Shown: piece by piece, positions 46,228 to 58,570 of the stretch
Position numbering within the stretch: the first letter of the stretch is position 1
Layout of the letters: each line of letters opens with the position of its first letter
Source of the DNA: Sisyra terminalis
Taxonomy: Eukaryota > Arthropoda > Insecta > Neuroptera > Sisyridae
Reading direction: 5' to 3'
Assembly (NCBI GenBank): GCA_958496175.1
Contig: OY292275.1
Coordinates: 33,247,701-33,311,700, forward strand
Length of the DNA stretch: 64,000 nt
The notes under the pieces: model-generated
Told to the model about the DNA's origin: nothing
What the model saw: only the letters and a program-made list of their open reading frames with translations
Databases searched by the model: none
Program-made: the position numbers and the translations under genes

Positions 46228-49200
46228 TATAGATAGTAGTTATTAAAAATAATGTTACACTATGTTTGTATCGATTATCTCGATAGACACTTTAATAAAA
46301 TAAATTTGTTTTAAACTTTAAAATTTAATTATATTTCTTTTAATTATAAACTCGTATTTTGTGACCTAGCTTCAAAAGAAAAGGTGCATGAAGATTTATG
46401 TGCTTTTTTTATCTGTGTAAAATTCAATTTCGTTGCTGTATCTGATAGAATATACTCATTGAAATGAGATAAAATAAGTAATTAATACAAAACAGTATAA
46501 AAACAATTTATACAGATTATCTTGCATTGAATGTGGAAAGACTCATTCAAACAATATTACATACTATACATATACCTATAACATTAAATAAAGCGTCCTG
46601 AGCTTACTGTCTCTGTTCATAAAGCATAATTGTTATTTAATTAATCTGAAAGCCTATATATTGAAAATGAAAAAAATGCCAACAGCTTATTATTTTAATT
46701 AAATTTTCGGTAACATATCTACATATATACCTGTATGTATATGTAAATTGAAATAATTCCTCTAACTAGTTTATGAAACATTTCAAAAAGAGATTCCAAT
46801 TACGTATGGGTTTTATAACTATTTTAATATATATTAAGCTCACAATAAATAAGTATTCAATCATTTTGAAACAATCTGATAAAAAAGCGATGTTCCGGTG
46901 TTTCAAAACGAAACTCATACTTTCGAAAACTCAATTTCGTTTTTCTTTTTTTTCCCACTTTCATTTTGGTATTGTTAAATTATTATCAGAACACAGCAGG
47001 TATGTGTTAAATTAATGAATAAATTCAGTATAGGAAAACATAAAGTTTATATGAATGTTACATTTATGAAATGGTAGGTATTCACTTCACTTCAAAACCT
47101 TTTTTTTTTTCAATCAGTGACAGAAATTACTATGAATGGAAAAACTTTTAAAAAATGACCACAGAGCTTAAGTTTTTACCTCTAAACTGATTCCACAGAT
47201 AATTTTTATTACCTTTACACTAATATTTATGTAATTGGTGGTTTAAAAAGTAATAATCAAAAGTGGAGGTAGTTCTCTTTAAGGTGTATGAGTGATTTGG
47301 GGTCTTGAATAACTAGTGATTTTATCCTTGCAAGTTATGATTTTTTTACCAATGCTTTTCCCATTTTTTTTTCTATGAAAGGCTTGCGTGAATAGAAACA
47401 CAAAAATGAACTACTATGATTTGTTTGTAATTTAGTTGATAGAATTACTTTGAATACTGCAATGTCTATTTCATAGTAATATCAATCATTGAAAGTATAT
47501 GGTTTCTGGAAAGAAATATTAATCTATAATTACTTTAAAGTTTTCATATATGTATAAACGATCTATATCCAGATATTTTTTAATTACATTTGAATGAGTT
47601 TTGCAACTGTAAGTCAATTATTTTAATTGAAAGCGTTTTATAGCAGTACTCCAAGGTAAATATAATAACTCTGGTAAAGTTATATAATGTATAAATTAAA
47701 GCTGTTTAAAAATTGAAACTTAATTTCGATATTTTCGCTAGATCAATATTCATTTTCATTTAGTATTAATGCACATTTGTATTAAATTTAAATGCAAAAT
47801 AAATACAAATGATTTATACAAGCTGTGGATTTGTCAGGGAAAAGAGAATATAATATGAACATGAATGTCGAGCGACAATGTATGAACATTCACCGTTCAA
47901 ATTTACTAGAAATATAGACATACCTACCTATAGTAGTCAATTGTACTTCCATACATTTATGTGTATTAAATTCAAATGATATGAATACAACATTATTATT
48001 CCATTTGCGAACTAGAAATTGGTGAGCAATTCTAAGCTAATGTTTCAGTGAAATGTGTTGTAGGGGATTGCTGCTCGGATTTACTTCACCATACGACAGG
48101 TGATTGGATTTTTAGCAGGCAAATATTTGAAAAAAAAATATTTTTTGATGAAATAGCGAGAGAAAACTTGAAAGATAAACATTGAATATATTGTAGGTAT
48201 TTAGGCGCTATTCTATTTGATATGTAATGATGTCATTTTTTATGTCAGCATTATGTTTAACGTTGACATATAAGACTTAATGTACATAGGCACTTTGTTT
48301 ATGGAATAAGCTTTCGTTAACAAATATTCTCTTGTTTTTCATATTTTCGTAAAGATAAATTTTACCAAACTAGAGTCTACATGAAATATTTTACTTGGTT
48401 TTTGGAATTATAAATATCTACAATTAATTTTCGAAAGTTGAAAAGTGTATTGGATTCCAAACCATCAAAATGGATAATTATTTAATGGGACAAACGTCAT
48501 TTAAGATTAATTAGCATAATACATTTTAGTTTCACTCGATAATACTAATTGTAAGTTCAAAAGAGGTAACATAAATGAAGTGGAATGTCTATGTAACATT
48601 TATTTATGATTCCCATAGGTATATAGCAGCATTGCTGAGTTTTCTTTTTCTCGCTATTTAATCTTTATTAGAAAAGCACAACGTTCATGTTTTGTGAAAA
48701 TTATAACTCATTTTGTTGTTTTAATGTAAAATATATTTAAAGTTTGGGAACAAAAATTCAGCTTTGTTTATTTCCTTTTCTGGTCTCTAAAGTTTTCGTT
48801 ATATGTATTTACATTTTTGTATTTCTTATCTTCTTTAATATACCATTATTTTTGTTTATTTTCAACGCTTTAAGTAAGGAAAATTCATTAAAGCAAAAGT
48901 TGTGAAACAAATAGTTGTCACATTTAACCTATGTAGGTACATATATAGTGTTTAAACTTTTCAAATAATTTACGTTCCGTGGAAATTTAAAAGTAAAAAT
49001 AATCGAGCTGCTGGTTATTATTTCAAATATTATCCATTTCCGTATACTGTAAAATCAAAGACTGAAAATGTTTTCATAAATCTTTTCGTACATCCAGGGA
49101 TAGTAAAGACTATGTGTTCATTGAAAACACTCAAAAGCTCTATCGTCGCAGCTGAATTGATTCTGACTGATGTACGGTGTAGTGAATATGCAAGTTTTTT

Positions 49201-49560
49201 TTTTATTATTTGATATACATATACATATATGTAGTTTAAATTTTCAAATGAATATAGATTTGCTTTATATTTTATCATATTTTATCATAGCTTGAAAAAT
49301 TTCATTTCTGAATATTTCTTTTTAGTTATTTTTTTTTTACTTATCGTATGTGCAACCTTATTTATTTAAATATTTTGTCCAATTCAAATAACAATTAAAC
49401 AAGTAAGGTTATACACGTTATTCACTAATTGTTTTAAATGTTAATTGATAAGTTTGTTGCAGACGAAGGTAGAAAAACGTCGAATCCCGTGTTAAAAAGA
49501 GATAGTATTCTAATCAACAATGGGACCCAAATATAAAACAATCGTTTTTCTCCTCGATGC
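46228..49560. other. AT-rich non-coding DNA
   Basis: Nothing recognised beyond low-complexity tracts and chance open frames. Confidence 0.55.
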
Positions 49561-49568
49561 TTCTAGAA

Positions 49569-49820
49569 CAGTAGTTCTTTACCTTGTTGGAGGTACTGAC
49601 CTCTACCAGTTTCATTTGCCTATTCACCAAATCCTTAATAGGAAAAAGTAATATAATTTTTTTAAATTCCAAACATCGGTATATATTTATACACACTTGC
49701 ACAAAATGAACGAATCGTTAAAAACAAATAGCAAAATCAATAAACGAGATATCTACCGAACCCGCGAGACTAACTCACCGAATCCCTGGGGTTCGATCGA
49801 ACCCAGGTTAAGAACCACTG
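49569..49820. mobile_element. hAT MITE with CAGTGGTTCTTAACC ends
   Basis: The right end, on the reverse strand, reads CAGTGGTTCTTAACCTGGGT. The left end reads CAGTAGTTCTTTACCTTGTT. These ends are of the classic hAT CAGTGGTTCTYAACC type. Flanking 8-mers TTCTAGAA (49561-49568) and CTTTAGAA (49821-49828) match at six of eight positions. The element is 252 bp and non-coding. Confidence 0.8.
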
Positions 49821-49828
49821 CTTTAGAA

Positions 49829-50474
49829 TATAGGCTGCTTTGGAATTAGGCTTCCCTGGAATGGTAGGTTCATCTAATATAAAAGCGCAAATCTCAGTCA
49901 GAAAAAGTCCCTCATAAATAAGTCAATATTTTCATAACAATAAAAATTTTCTCCAATGTTTCAGGTCTAAATATATAAATAATAAAAAAATAATTCAGGA
50001 TATCGTAGACCAATTTTGTCAATGCTTTCTTTTATTTATTTTAAGTCGCGACGGTTCGTCAACATTTCCGACTTCATCACGCAACCTTAAGTATTCATTG
50101 AAACCACATAGTCTTGTGATATGAATTATTACATCTGACATTTGGTAAATACAAATTGGAGTTAAAGATGAGTGCTAACATGCCTTTTCGTTTATTCGTT
50201 TGTTAACAATATTTTTTTTACAAAAATTCTTAATATAATTTCATAGATACTTAAAAATTACAATTAAAAAGCAATCAATTACTAAAATCAAACCACAAAT
50301 ATCTCTGTTGTTTTTGTCAATTATCAGTTGCTTGCTAATACTTTAAGTATAGCATATTAGACTATAGAGTACTCAGTACTATTTGGAACAGTTAAGCTTA
50401 GAGAATTTGATATCCTGTCTCTCTTCAGCTGTCATTTCATTTCAACAAACTCGATTGAAAACAGCACTGTTCTG
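49829..50474. other. AT-rich non-coding DNA
   Basis: Nothing recognised. Confidence 0.5.
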
Positions 50475-50590
50475 CATAAATAGATAGTGCACTGTACAGT
50501 AAATGACAAGCCGCACTAGAAACAATTGCCAGCGCCGTCTAAGTGGGTACAAATGCAACGGCGTTTGTGTTGGAAGAGAGACTTATATAA
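50475..50590 (-). repeat. dispersed repeat shared with 23905-24060, copy 2
   Basis: On the minus strand: AAGTCTCTCTTCCAACAC, GCATTTGTACCC, TAGACGGCGCTGGCAATTG, then TTTACTGTACAGTGC. Opposite orientation to copy 1. Confidence 0.6.
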
Positions 50591-53374
50591 ATATCTTTCC
50601 TAAAAATGCAAGCGCTTTTTTCAGGTGCTTATTTGTGTAAGTCGGCGCTCAGCAACCCGCAATTGTCACCTGTTGTTTTTAGCTACCAGAAGATCTGCCC
50701 GGTCTATCCATAAATATATTTCAATGGAAAATGCTCCTCGTTAAAGATGCATATTCAATGCTATAAGCATGATCAACAAAGGTAGAAAGAGATAGGATCT
50801 CGTTTTTTTTTGTGATTTTGAATCTGAGTACTCTATAATATATCTCTGTGATCCAACAATTCAGATTCCAATTCGTACGTAAATTTGAACTGAAAATACG
50901 CATGCGAGACAAGCAAAAATATGTGGTGGTGTAAATTTAGTGCGCAATTATCTATCGATACGCTACAAACAAAATTTACTCCATCCAAATATTCTGGTTC
51001 GTATGAGTTTCAAAATTTTATGTAACCTTACTGATTACTGATTACCTTACTGATTTTAGTAAACAAACTATATATTTTTACCTACAGTAAACTCTTTCTT
51101 TCGAGTAGCATTAATTTTATTAAATTAAAAATTAAATTATACTTTTCTTTCTTAGTTTGTCAGCCTTTTATAATGTTTTATCTAGTAAGAGACCTAAACA
51201 AAAAATTGTTTGCATTGTTGTCCGTAAAAAATAGTTCAAAAAAAATTATATTACCTTCATACATTTGTATCCAGGAAGAAAAGAGTATGTCAATACAATT
51301 AAATATAGTATTATTAATATATGCATGTTTAAGTATTCTTCTTCTGTGTAGTAAAAAGATAATGAAAATATTAATTCATTTGTTCTAGTAGTAGGTGATT
51401 TATTGATTTTAACTTAAACTCCTCATAATTGTATAAAAAAAGGAAATTAAGTATTAAAGCTTAGTGTTTAATACTAATTATTTACAAAGTACAAATAATC
51501 ATGTAATAACTGTTAATATTGCATGCCACATAGGTACCATACAGGCATAAGCTCAGAATTCATTATAGATATATATTTTGTTTTGAGCATTCAATATGCT
51601 TATACATTAGTAGCTTAAAATATTATTTATTAATTTCATCGAGTGCATTTCATATTTACCAATAAGTTGTGAATTTTAATCGTACGTTTATGTAGATGAA
51701 CTTTAGTCAACCTGAGTGAATATAAAAGTATTATACATTAAATAGCTAAATAGATTAAATGTTTTTTATTTATCACTGTCATAGATAGATATACCAAACC
51801 AATTTTAAGGAATACTTAATCGTAAATGTAAAAATTGTTATCGAGACAATAATAAATAATCTTTTTAAGAAGATCGTAAATTGATAAAATCATAATATAT
51901 TAGAAGCGGTAAAGGCAAAATGTCAAGTGTTTTTGCATACGCATAAATAAAACTTTATGATTTATGTGAGCTTTCCTTCAAACTGAATTCAATTCACGGC
52001 GAAGTTAAACGTGCAAATTTATGTAAAACTCTTGTACATTCACTTTGTTTTGATTTTCAATTTATCATCGAACGGAGAATTTATAATTTAAAGTCCTTAC
52101 CTTCCTTACCATTGAACGTTTTAGATATGTCATGGAAAGGAAAAAATTTCGTGCTATCGTAATCAGTAAATATTATATAAATAACAGACAATATGAATCG
52201 AGAGAATAAAGATTTTCCTCACGTAAAAAGAGTTAGGGCCACTATCAGCTTATCAGAAAAGAACATTTTCGTTTTTCTTCCATTCGAGAGCTTTGTGACT
52301 GTTTACTTACTTATTTATCGAGAATTTGTATTTCCCATTTTAACTAAAAATAAATATATATAAAGAGATTTTTTTATTGATTTTTTTTTCTCTTTTAAAC
52401 TTATAAGCAATTTTAAATTTACAATAGTTTTACTATTTCCATAGAAATTTTTAATTGGTAGGTTAGCTAAGATATAAGAAATGGGTGCATAGACTACATA
52501 AATGTAATCGGAAAACTGTCAAAAATGGCATCAATCAGCTGATGACGAATAAAGATGATTTATCAGTAGACTTAATGTCTACTTTAATCTTCAACTTATG
52601 TTCATAATATGTGCTATAAGTATTGAGTAACATGTGATTTATCATGATGAAATCTTATAAATTATATACGCGATCTTCGAAGTTCATAACTCAGGCAATC
52701 ACCTAAATCTGATGGATAATGACGGATTAAAGCAACTATTGCATTTGCTCGTTGATTTTGATGTATTAAGATGCAAAATGAAGGACGATTATACTACTTA
52801 GTTGTTAAATTTAATCACTACGAAATTTCATAAAAGATAAAAAACATTTTTTAATTTTTGTCTTAAAAAATGTTGTAGAGGATTATTGATTGATTCTATA
52901 TTTTGTAAGTTTCAGCTTTAATTGAATCACCATAGATGTACTTACCTCAATTCAACTAAAAAACTATGATTGTTTTTTCTTTTATTTTTTAGTTGAATTA
53001 ATGAACTATTTAAATTTCTACTATATAATATTAGAAGGCAAACCATTGAAATATATATTTTCGTCCAATTAGGAACATACATAGGTATACATATTTTATA
53101 TAGAATTAGGAATATGTACAATGAATACAGTATAATAATACCTAAAATTGTAAAGTTTTTTAAAAATGGTTTTGCTGTACTTAGAGTATTTTTTTTATTT
53201 TTCTGTAAAAAAATTAAAAATGTGTTCCTATTTTTTTTTTAAATTTAGGCGCTAGAAATAGATATGATGACTGTTAAAAATTTAATCAATGCAATAGGGT
53301 CCCCACTTTTTTACTTTTTTCTTTAAATCAGCTCTCTCTCTCGTGGCGGACATTAGAATTATTCCATTCTGCTC
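50591..53374. other. non-coding DNA, no recognised gene
   Basis: The first 120 bp (TCGGCGCTCAGCAACCCGC) remain GC-richer and may extend the preceding repeat. The rest is AT-rich without signals. Confidence 0.5.
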
Positions 53375-53530
53375 CATATACCGTCTTAGAGAGGAAAGAA
53401 TATAATGTATACAATATATTCTGTGGAAGGGGTACGAGTACTCTTCGAATGCAGGGGAAATGACAATTTAAATTTAACATGGGACTTATGAAGCACGTTC
53501 ACTCTAGTCATACATCTCAGTGGCTTTATT
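53375..53530 (+). repeat. second copy of the 8500-8640 repeat
   Basis: CATTCTGCTCCATATACCG at the start and GTTCACTCTAGTCATACA then CTCAGTGG at the end match the landmarks at 8500-8640, with a longer and mostly different middle. Confidence 0.5.
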
Positions 53531-53861
53531 ACAGCATAACTAGAAGTGAACAATAACTTTACAATTATTTAATGTTATACTACTTTGTTACTCAGAATTT
53601 CTTCATTGGTTTTTTACATTGGTGGTTCAAATTTCGATGTTATTCAATTAAAGAAAAGCTCTTCGATAAAACAATGCTTGATAAAAACAATAATTGTAAT
53701 GATATTATTCTTCAGATGATTGTGACGAATAGATTATACGAATTTATTTATCGGTTCTTGGAATTATTTAGAACCTTAAACTTTAAAAATCTAAGTTATT
53801 ATAAAGCGGCAGTAAAACATTAAATAACTTTAATTTTAACATTTAGCCAACTCAAAACGCC
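53531..53861. other. short non-coding interval
   Basis: An 83-codon plus-strand open stretch (53572-53823) has the Phe/Asn/Ile-rich composition of chance AT-rich frames; no family resemblance. Confidence 0.4.
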
Positions 53862-53869
53862 ATTTAGCC

Positions 53870-54068
53870 AGGTGGCCAACTCAAATGGCTCTGCAGACTA
53901 CTTATAAAATATCCCCATATTAGATTTACTTATACTGTAGACATTTTTAATACATAGGCTTTCATTACTTTGGCAATTATTTTGTAATAGTGTGATGAAT
54001 CTCGTAGGCCAGAAGAATGGCCAAAGCGGATCTCTTGTGGCCCACGGACTACGAGTTGACCACTACTG
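53870..54068. mobile_element. hAT MITE with 8-bp target duplication ATTTAGCC
   Basis: ATTTAGCC at 53862-53869 and 54069-54076 is a perfect 8-bp duplication. Left end (C)AGGTGGCCAACTC; right end, on the reverse strand, CAGTAGTGGTCAACTCGTAG. Near the right end, GTGGCCCACGGACTACGAG is typical of hAT subterminal sequence. 199 bp, no frame. A third ATTTAGCC followed by AACTC lies just outside at 53841, making a small local duplication. Confidence 0.8.
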
Positions 54069-54076
54069 ATTTAGCC

Positions 54077-55194
54077 ACATATTTTACTTAAACCTAAGGC
54101 ATTTTTTGAAATAAGAAACAATTATATGCAAGATTTATATTTTTTTATGAAAATTTATTAGTGAGATAAAAGTAGGTAAATTTTAAAATGATAAATGTGA
54201 AAATTTGAAAATATATCTTCAACGGTATCGATTTTTTTAAAGTAAAAAGTTAGAAAAATTTTATTAAATGTATAAGAACGTTACCAAGTAGGCGAGTTAA
54301 AATAAAGTGTAGGTAATATAGGAAATATTCTATTTGAATTATATTTATATGAGATATCTAAAAAATATATAGATAAATATAATATTTTTTGAAAATTTGT
54401 GAATTACACACCTCATTTATTGTTGCCTAAAGTTCTGACGTGAAATATCTACCCCAAACCGCATCTCTTTGACGACGATCATGCAGCCATTGAAGCTCTT
54501 TTAATTGCATACTGCGTTTTTTATTAAAAAAATAAATCAAAATTCTAAGAATTTCTAATCTTTATGTAAATATTTTTATGAAAATTACATTTAGTTGTTT
54601 TTTTTCAATTCAGAATGCTATTGATTTATGTATGTTATCGCGTTTTAATATAGTTAGTTGAAATATTAATGGTCACGATATTCTCTGCTCAAATACAAAA
54701 GTAACCTTTAAAATTACCTTTCTTATTTAGAGATTAATACTTATGCAAATCAAATTCGTTCAAATAAAAATGAAATATTCATAAAAAAGTCGTTATATAA
54801 AATTAGTTTGAAAAAGATTTACCAAAAATAGAGAATATTTTGTAAATTAAACATCCTTATTTATATTTCACCTTGTTGTTCTACGCTATGTGTATTGTAG
54901 GCATGTGAAAATCCTTAATTAAATGAAATGTAATGAAATAAAAATTAAACGTACAGCAAAACTTTAATTAAATTTCATGTGAATAATCTTTGACTTTTTG
55001 CAGTAATTAATTATTAGTTCAAGTCTCCAGTTTTAAAATTATCCAATTGTATTCGTAGATAGGTGCGAATATAATATATAAAATAATAGAAGAGGTATAG
55101 CTAGAGTACTTAACGAAATATAATAGTTAAGACATAATTGAATTAATGAAAATGTTCATAATTGCAAGAATTTCAAATGGATTTTTTTTTACAG
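54077..55194 (+). other. probable intron upstream of the exon at 55195
   Basis: AT-rich sequence ending in a run of T and ACAG, a canonical acceptor. No earlier exon was found. Confidence 0.5.
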
Positions 55195-55351
55195 TTTATA
55201 CACGAGTTGTTAATGGAACACATCACCAACATCATCACCAGAGTTGTGGTCAAGAGGAATTAGTACGATGTGCACAACCACTTCAGGTGATTACCGACTC
55301 CACGGAGTTAACTTTTGTAGCTTCAAAAAGTGAGCTGGATTTGCTTTGCCC
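55195..55351 (+). CDS. internal exon of a secreted-type cysteine-containing insect protein
   Basis: The exon is bounded by a T-tract plus ACAG acceptor (55194/55195) and a perfect GTAAGT donor (55351/55352). It is 157 nt, enters in phase 1 and leaves in phase 2. It encodes about 52 residues: a His/Gln cluster (GTHHQHHHQSCG), then EELVRCAQPLQVITD, then a segment ending SKSELDLLCP. The spacing of three Cys, with C-x4-L-x2-CA-x-PL and a terminal ELDxLCP, resembles extracellular cysteine-rich insect proteins of unknown function. That resemblance is a recollection, not a search. Codon use and complexity clearly exceed the surrounding DNA. The open frame upstream of the acceptor (from 55146) is intronic. 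Neighbouring exons are outside the window or unrecognised. Confidence 0.7.
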
Positions 55352-57120
55352 GTAAGTTTATCATTATTTATTACTTATAGTTAAGAGATCCAATTAAATT
55401 TGTCCTCTTATTCGCTTAGTATTTTCTATTTAAAAAATAAGAAACAACAACTTGTATCCAATATACTTATTTACTCGTGAAAAGTCCTTCAAAAATAAAA
55501 AATCGTTCACACAAATTGTTTTATTAACACAAATTACCTCTTTACCTAATAGTTGTTTATTATTGAAATTCAATTAGGCGAAGAAAATGATTATCAATCA
55601 GACATAACAAATGAAGAATGAAACATATTCCAATTAAATAATAAATTATTCATCAATTTACTAAATGGAAGAGTAAAATTTGGAAAAGAGAGTTTTGATA
55701 ATTTATGCCATATTGCTGCCAAAGTACAATTAGTGGGTAATTATTGATTTTACATTAAGGAATTAATGAGGCCCGAGGGGATCCTGTGGATGTGGTGTAA
55801 TCCAAAAATTTTCTCCATTCATACTGGTACTACGATAATGTTGGATAAGCCGAATATTTATTTCTTTTTTCGCATATTTATTTCAAACCATTTTTGTTTA
55901 GTTCATACCTCACCATTCGATTTATTTATTTCCAAATATTATTTGGTATATACCTTTGAATTTTTCTTCTTCGCTTATCATTTTAATGAAAATTTTCTTT
56001 GCTTTTAAAAAATACATATTTCAATGAAGCAAATTTCATTCAACTTTTAAACTTATAAAGGCAACATTAACGAATATGAATGAAAAAAAAATTAAACATC
56101 GTAAATACATGGTTTTTATTTTCACAAGAAAACTTTTTTGCCGTTCTATTTGACTTTGATTTCTATACGAAATAAAGTTTAAATAACATTTGATGTAACA
56201 ACTTTTTATGGATACACACCGTTCCTTTACCCTCTTATTTGCGTTTCTCATTGAACTTTTCCAATACCGAACCTACGCTTATGTTCGAAAATATTTTGAA
56301 AAAGTCTTTGACTTTTTTGTGCTTCTTTTCTTTTTGATTCATTTAAAAATAATATTGAAAGTACACATTCAGGTATATGTTTCTGATTGAATACTAAAGT
56401 ATTTCACCTTACTATTTATCTTCCGGGCATCATATATTACATATTTAGCTGGTGAATTGTCTATGTTACGTGGAATACTTCCAAAATACATTTCAATAGA
56501 AGCAAACATATAATTTCATGCAATGTCAGAGAGATAATTAGAAATAGTATAAATACGAAATACTTGGTATAGATATAAATCTATACATAGGGACACAAGT
56601 TAATAGTTTCTAGGACTCTAGGTCCGTCAAAGAGCTTTGAAATAAATTATATGAATTTACGATTCATCTAATTTTAACATACATAAAGCAAAGATTTTAT
56701 TTGTTGAAATTACTCCTTTGAAAGGTTATTTTCATGTTCGCATTGCATCTAAATAAGCTTCTTTATACATGTAGCCATACATATCAAATATACATATTAA
56801 ATATTTTCAGACATGAAATTTTTAATTTCAGTATTTGCTTTATACTTAAAACATATTCTAATGAAAAAAGTGTATGTTTGTGTACTTTTGAAGGCACATA
56901 TAAGAAGTTATACTTCTTTATAAAATTAAAGTTTTTTTTTGGGAATAAGTTTCAACTGTTCTTGTTTTATAACTAAAAGTATTAATAGAATTTGAAAAGT
57001 TATAATTATAAAATATTTTATTATTATTTTAACTCAATTATAAGTTCAAAGAAATTCGTTAATATTTAAATGAATAGTTTATTTGTCACTACACAACAGA
57101 AAGCTAAGAAAACTAAAAAG
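55352..57120 (+). other. probable intron, AT-rich
   Basis: Follows a consensus donor. Several open stretches (55766-56976) are low-complexity Phe/Ile/Tyr-rich frames and are not supported as coding. No acceptor in the required phase with a readable continuation was found. Confidence 0.45.
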
Positions 57121-57209
57121 CGTAACTAACTTTCGTTACAGAGATTGTAAAGCCAATTCTCTTTTCCCTCTCATGACACGCCTAAAGAAGTATAACTTAA
57201 AACTAATTC
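57121..57209 (+). repeat. dispersed CCTAAAGAAGTA repeat, copy 3
   Basis: AACTAACTTTCGTTAC upstream, then CTTTTCCCTCTCATGACACG and CCTAAAGAAGTATAACTTA; see 5087-5170. Confidence 0.65.
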
Positions 57210-57920
57210 TTCAAAATCACTTATTAAATATTTTTTTTTATAAAAATCACTTTATTAAAAGCTCCCACTATTTTTCATACAGTTGAAAATTAATTTGACC
57301 CTTGGTACTTTCTCTGTCTTCTAGAATTCTAGAACCATCTTCGGATTTTCTCTACTTTTTGCACCCTTCGGGATCTGACTTCTGGAAGCCTGGACCTCTT
57401 TTTTTTGAGAGAATTCTCTCCGAAAATGGCGGTTCACATAGCAATGCATTAATTGGAAATATTAGTTGGTTTTTACACTTGTTGGTTACCTTGGTACCTC
57501 AAAGACTGTAATCCAAGAGCTAGCTATAGTTCATTAAAATTACATATTTTAAATAGAATTTTTATAAAAGAGTAAAAACTAAACTTGTTACTGTTTTTTA
57601 ATGAAATTATGATATGAGATTGCAGTACGTCTGATGCCTGAGGACTGTCGGGTTTAATCCTGCGTAGCCTATTTGTTCGCTTATCTATTGTTATTCTACC
57701 ATTCTAATTACATGAGTAAATTAAAATAATTTAGAATTATAGCCAAATTAACTTTTTAATCAATGTTTTGTAAAATTTCACTGTCAGTTTAGCTGCGTTG
57801 TGCTTTTTCAGTACATCTGTCACCTCAAAACCCACCAGAACTTATTTAAACTACCAAAACTTTATTACCAGTATTATAAAAAAACATTTTGGTAAGTTAA
57901 ATCCTTAATCAAAATAAACC
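57210..57920. other. non-coding DNA with a 16-bp palindrome
   Basis: TTCTAGAATTCTAGAA (57320-57335) is a perfect palindrome in a richer patch (57300-57500) with a 69-codon open frame that I cannot identify. TCGGGTTTAATCCTGCG (57648-57664) resembles a tRNA B box, but no A box or partner copy was found. Confidence 0.35.
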
Positions 57921-58570
57921 GCATTTTTTTAATCAATAGCGGACATTTATAATATGTGGAAAAACCAATTTTTAGTTATGAAAAACTTGCATTTTGACAG
58001 ATAAAAAGTTTTAATTTTAATGAACAAATTAGAGTCTAAAAACGATAAGTATGCTTATGGGTCTTCTGTGACGTCACAGTACTCGTATTGAAACCAAAGA
58101 TATTGATTGAAACCAAAATATAAACAGATTGTTGAGCGATTACCATAGAAACATTAATAGTTTACTCAATTTTTGGTATTTTTCACAATGGTATGGAAAA
58201 CATACCCTAAAAATTAATATCAATTTTTTTCCTGAGGAATAGAGGTTGTGTAGATTGTAAATGTTTTAAATCATTAACACAATACTTAAACAGTTTAAAA
58301 AGCCTTTTTCTTTATGTCAAAGTACATTTTTTATAGGAAAAGGTCCTTTTCATAGGTCTAAAGGATTTTGAAGTTGCGAATTGTGGCGTCATTTTAATAG
58401 GAGGTCGATTTTGGCATTTTGATTTCAATGTTTTTTTTTCATTTTAAATGAATACTTCTTAAATTTTATCAAGTGAAGCTAAAAGTAAACGGTCAATTTA
58501 TGTTTTGATATTAAGTTGAGAAAATGTTTAAAACATTTAAAGTTATTTTTATATCATGTGCATTAGGCCT
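57921..58570 (+). repeat. dispersed 0.5-0.65 kb repeat, copy 2
   Basis: Collinear with 43579-44118 but about 110 bp longer. One extra block lies after ATTGAAACCAAAGATATTGA, where ATTGAAACCAAA is locally duplicated. Another lies around 58370-58440, next to the GTGGCGTCATTTTAATAG motif. It carries the same GTGACGTCACAGTAC landmark, with one more matching base in the palindrome. Confidence 0.8.

Noticed and set aside
55766..56976. Cluster of Phe/Tyr-rich open frames
   Set aside because: Low-complexity AT-rich chance frames in the probable intron; no splice or domain support.
57648..57664. tRNA B-box-like GGGTTTAATCC
   Set aside because: No A box at the right distance, no cloverleaf, no second copy.
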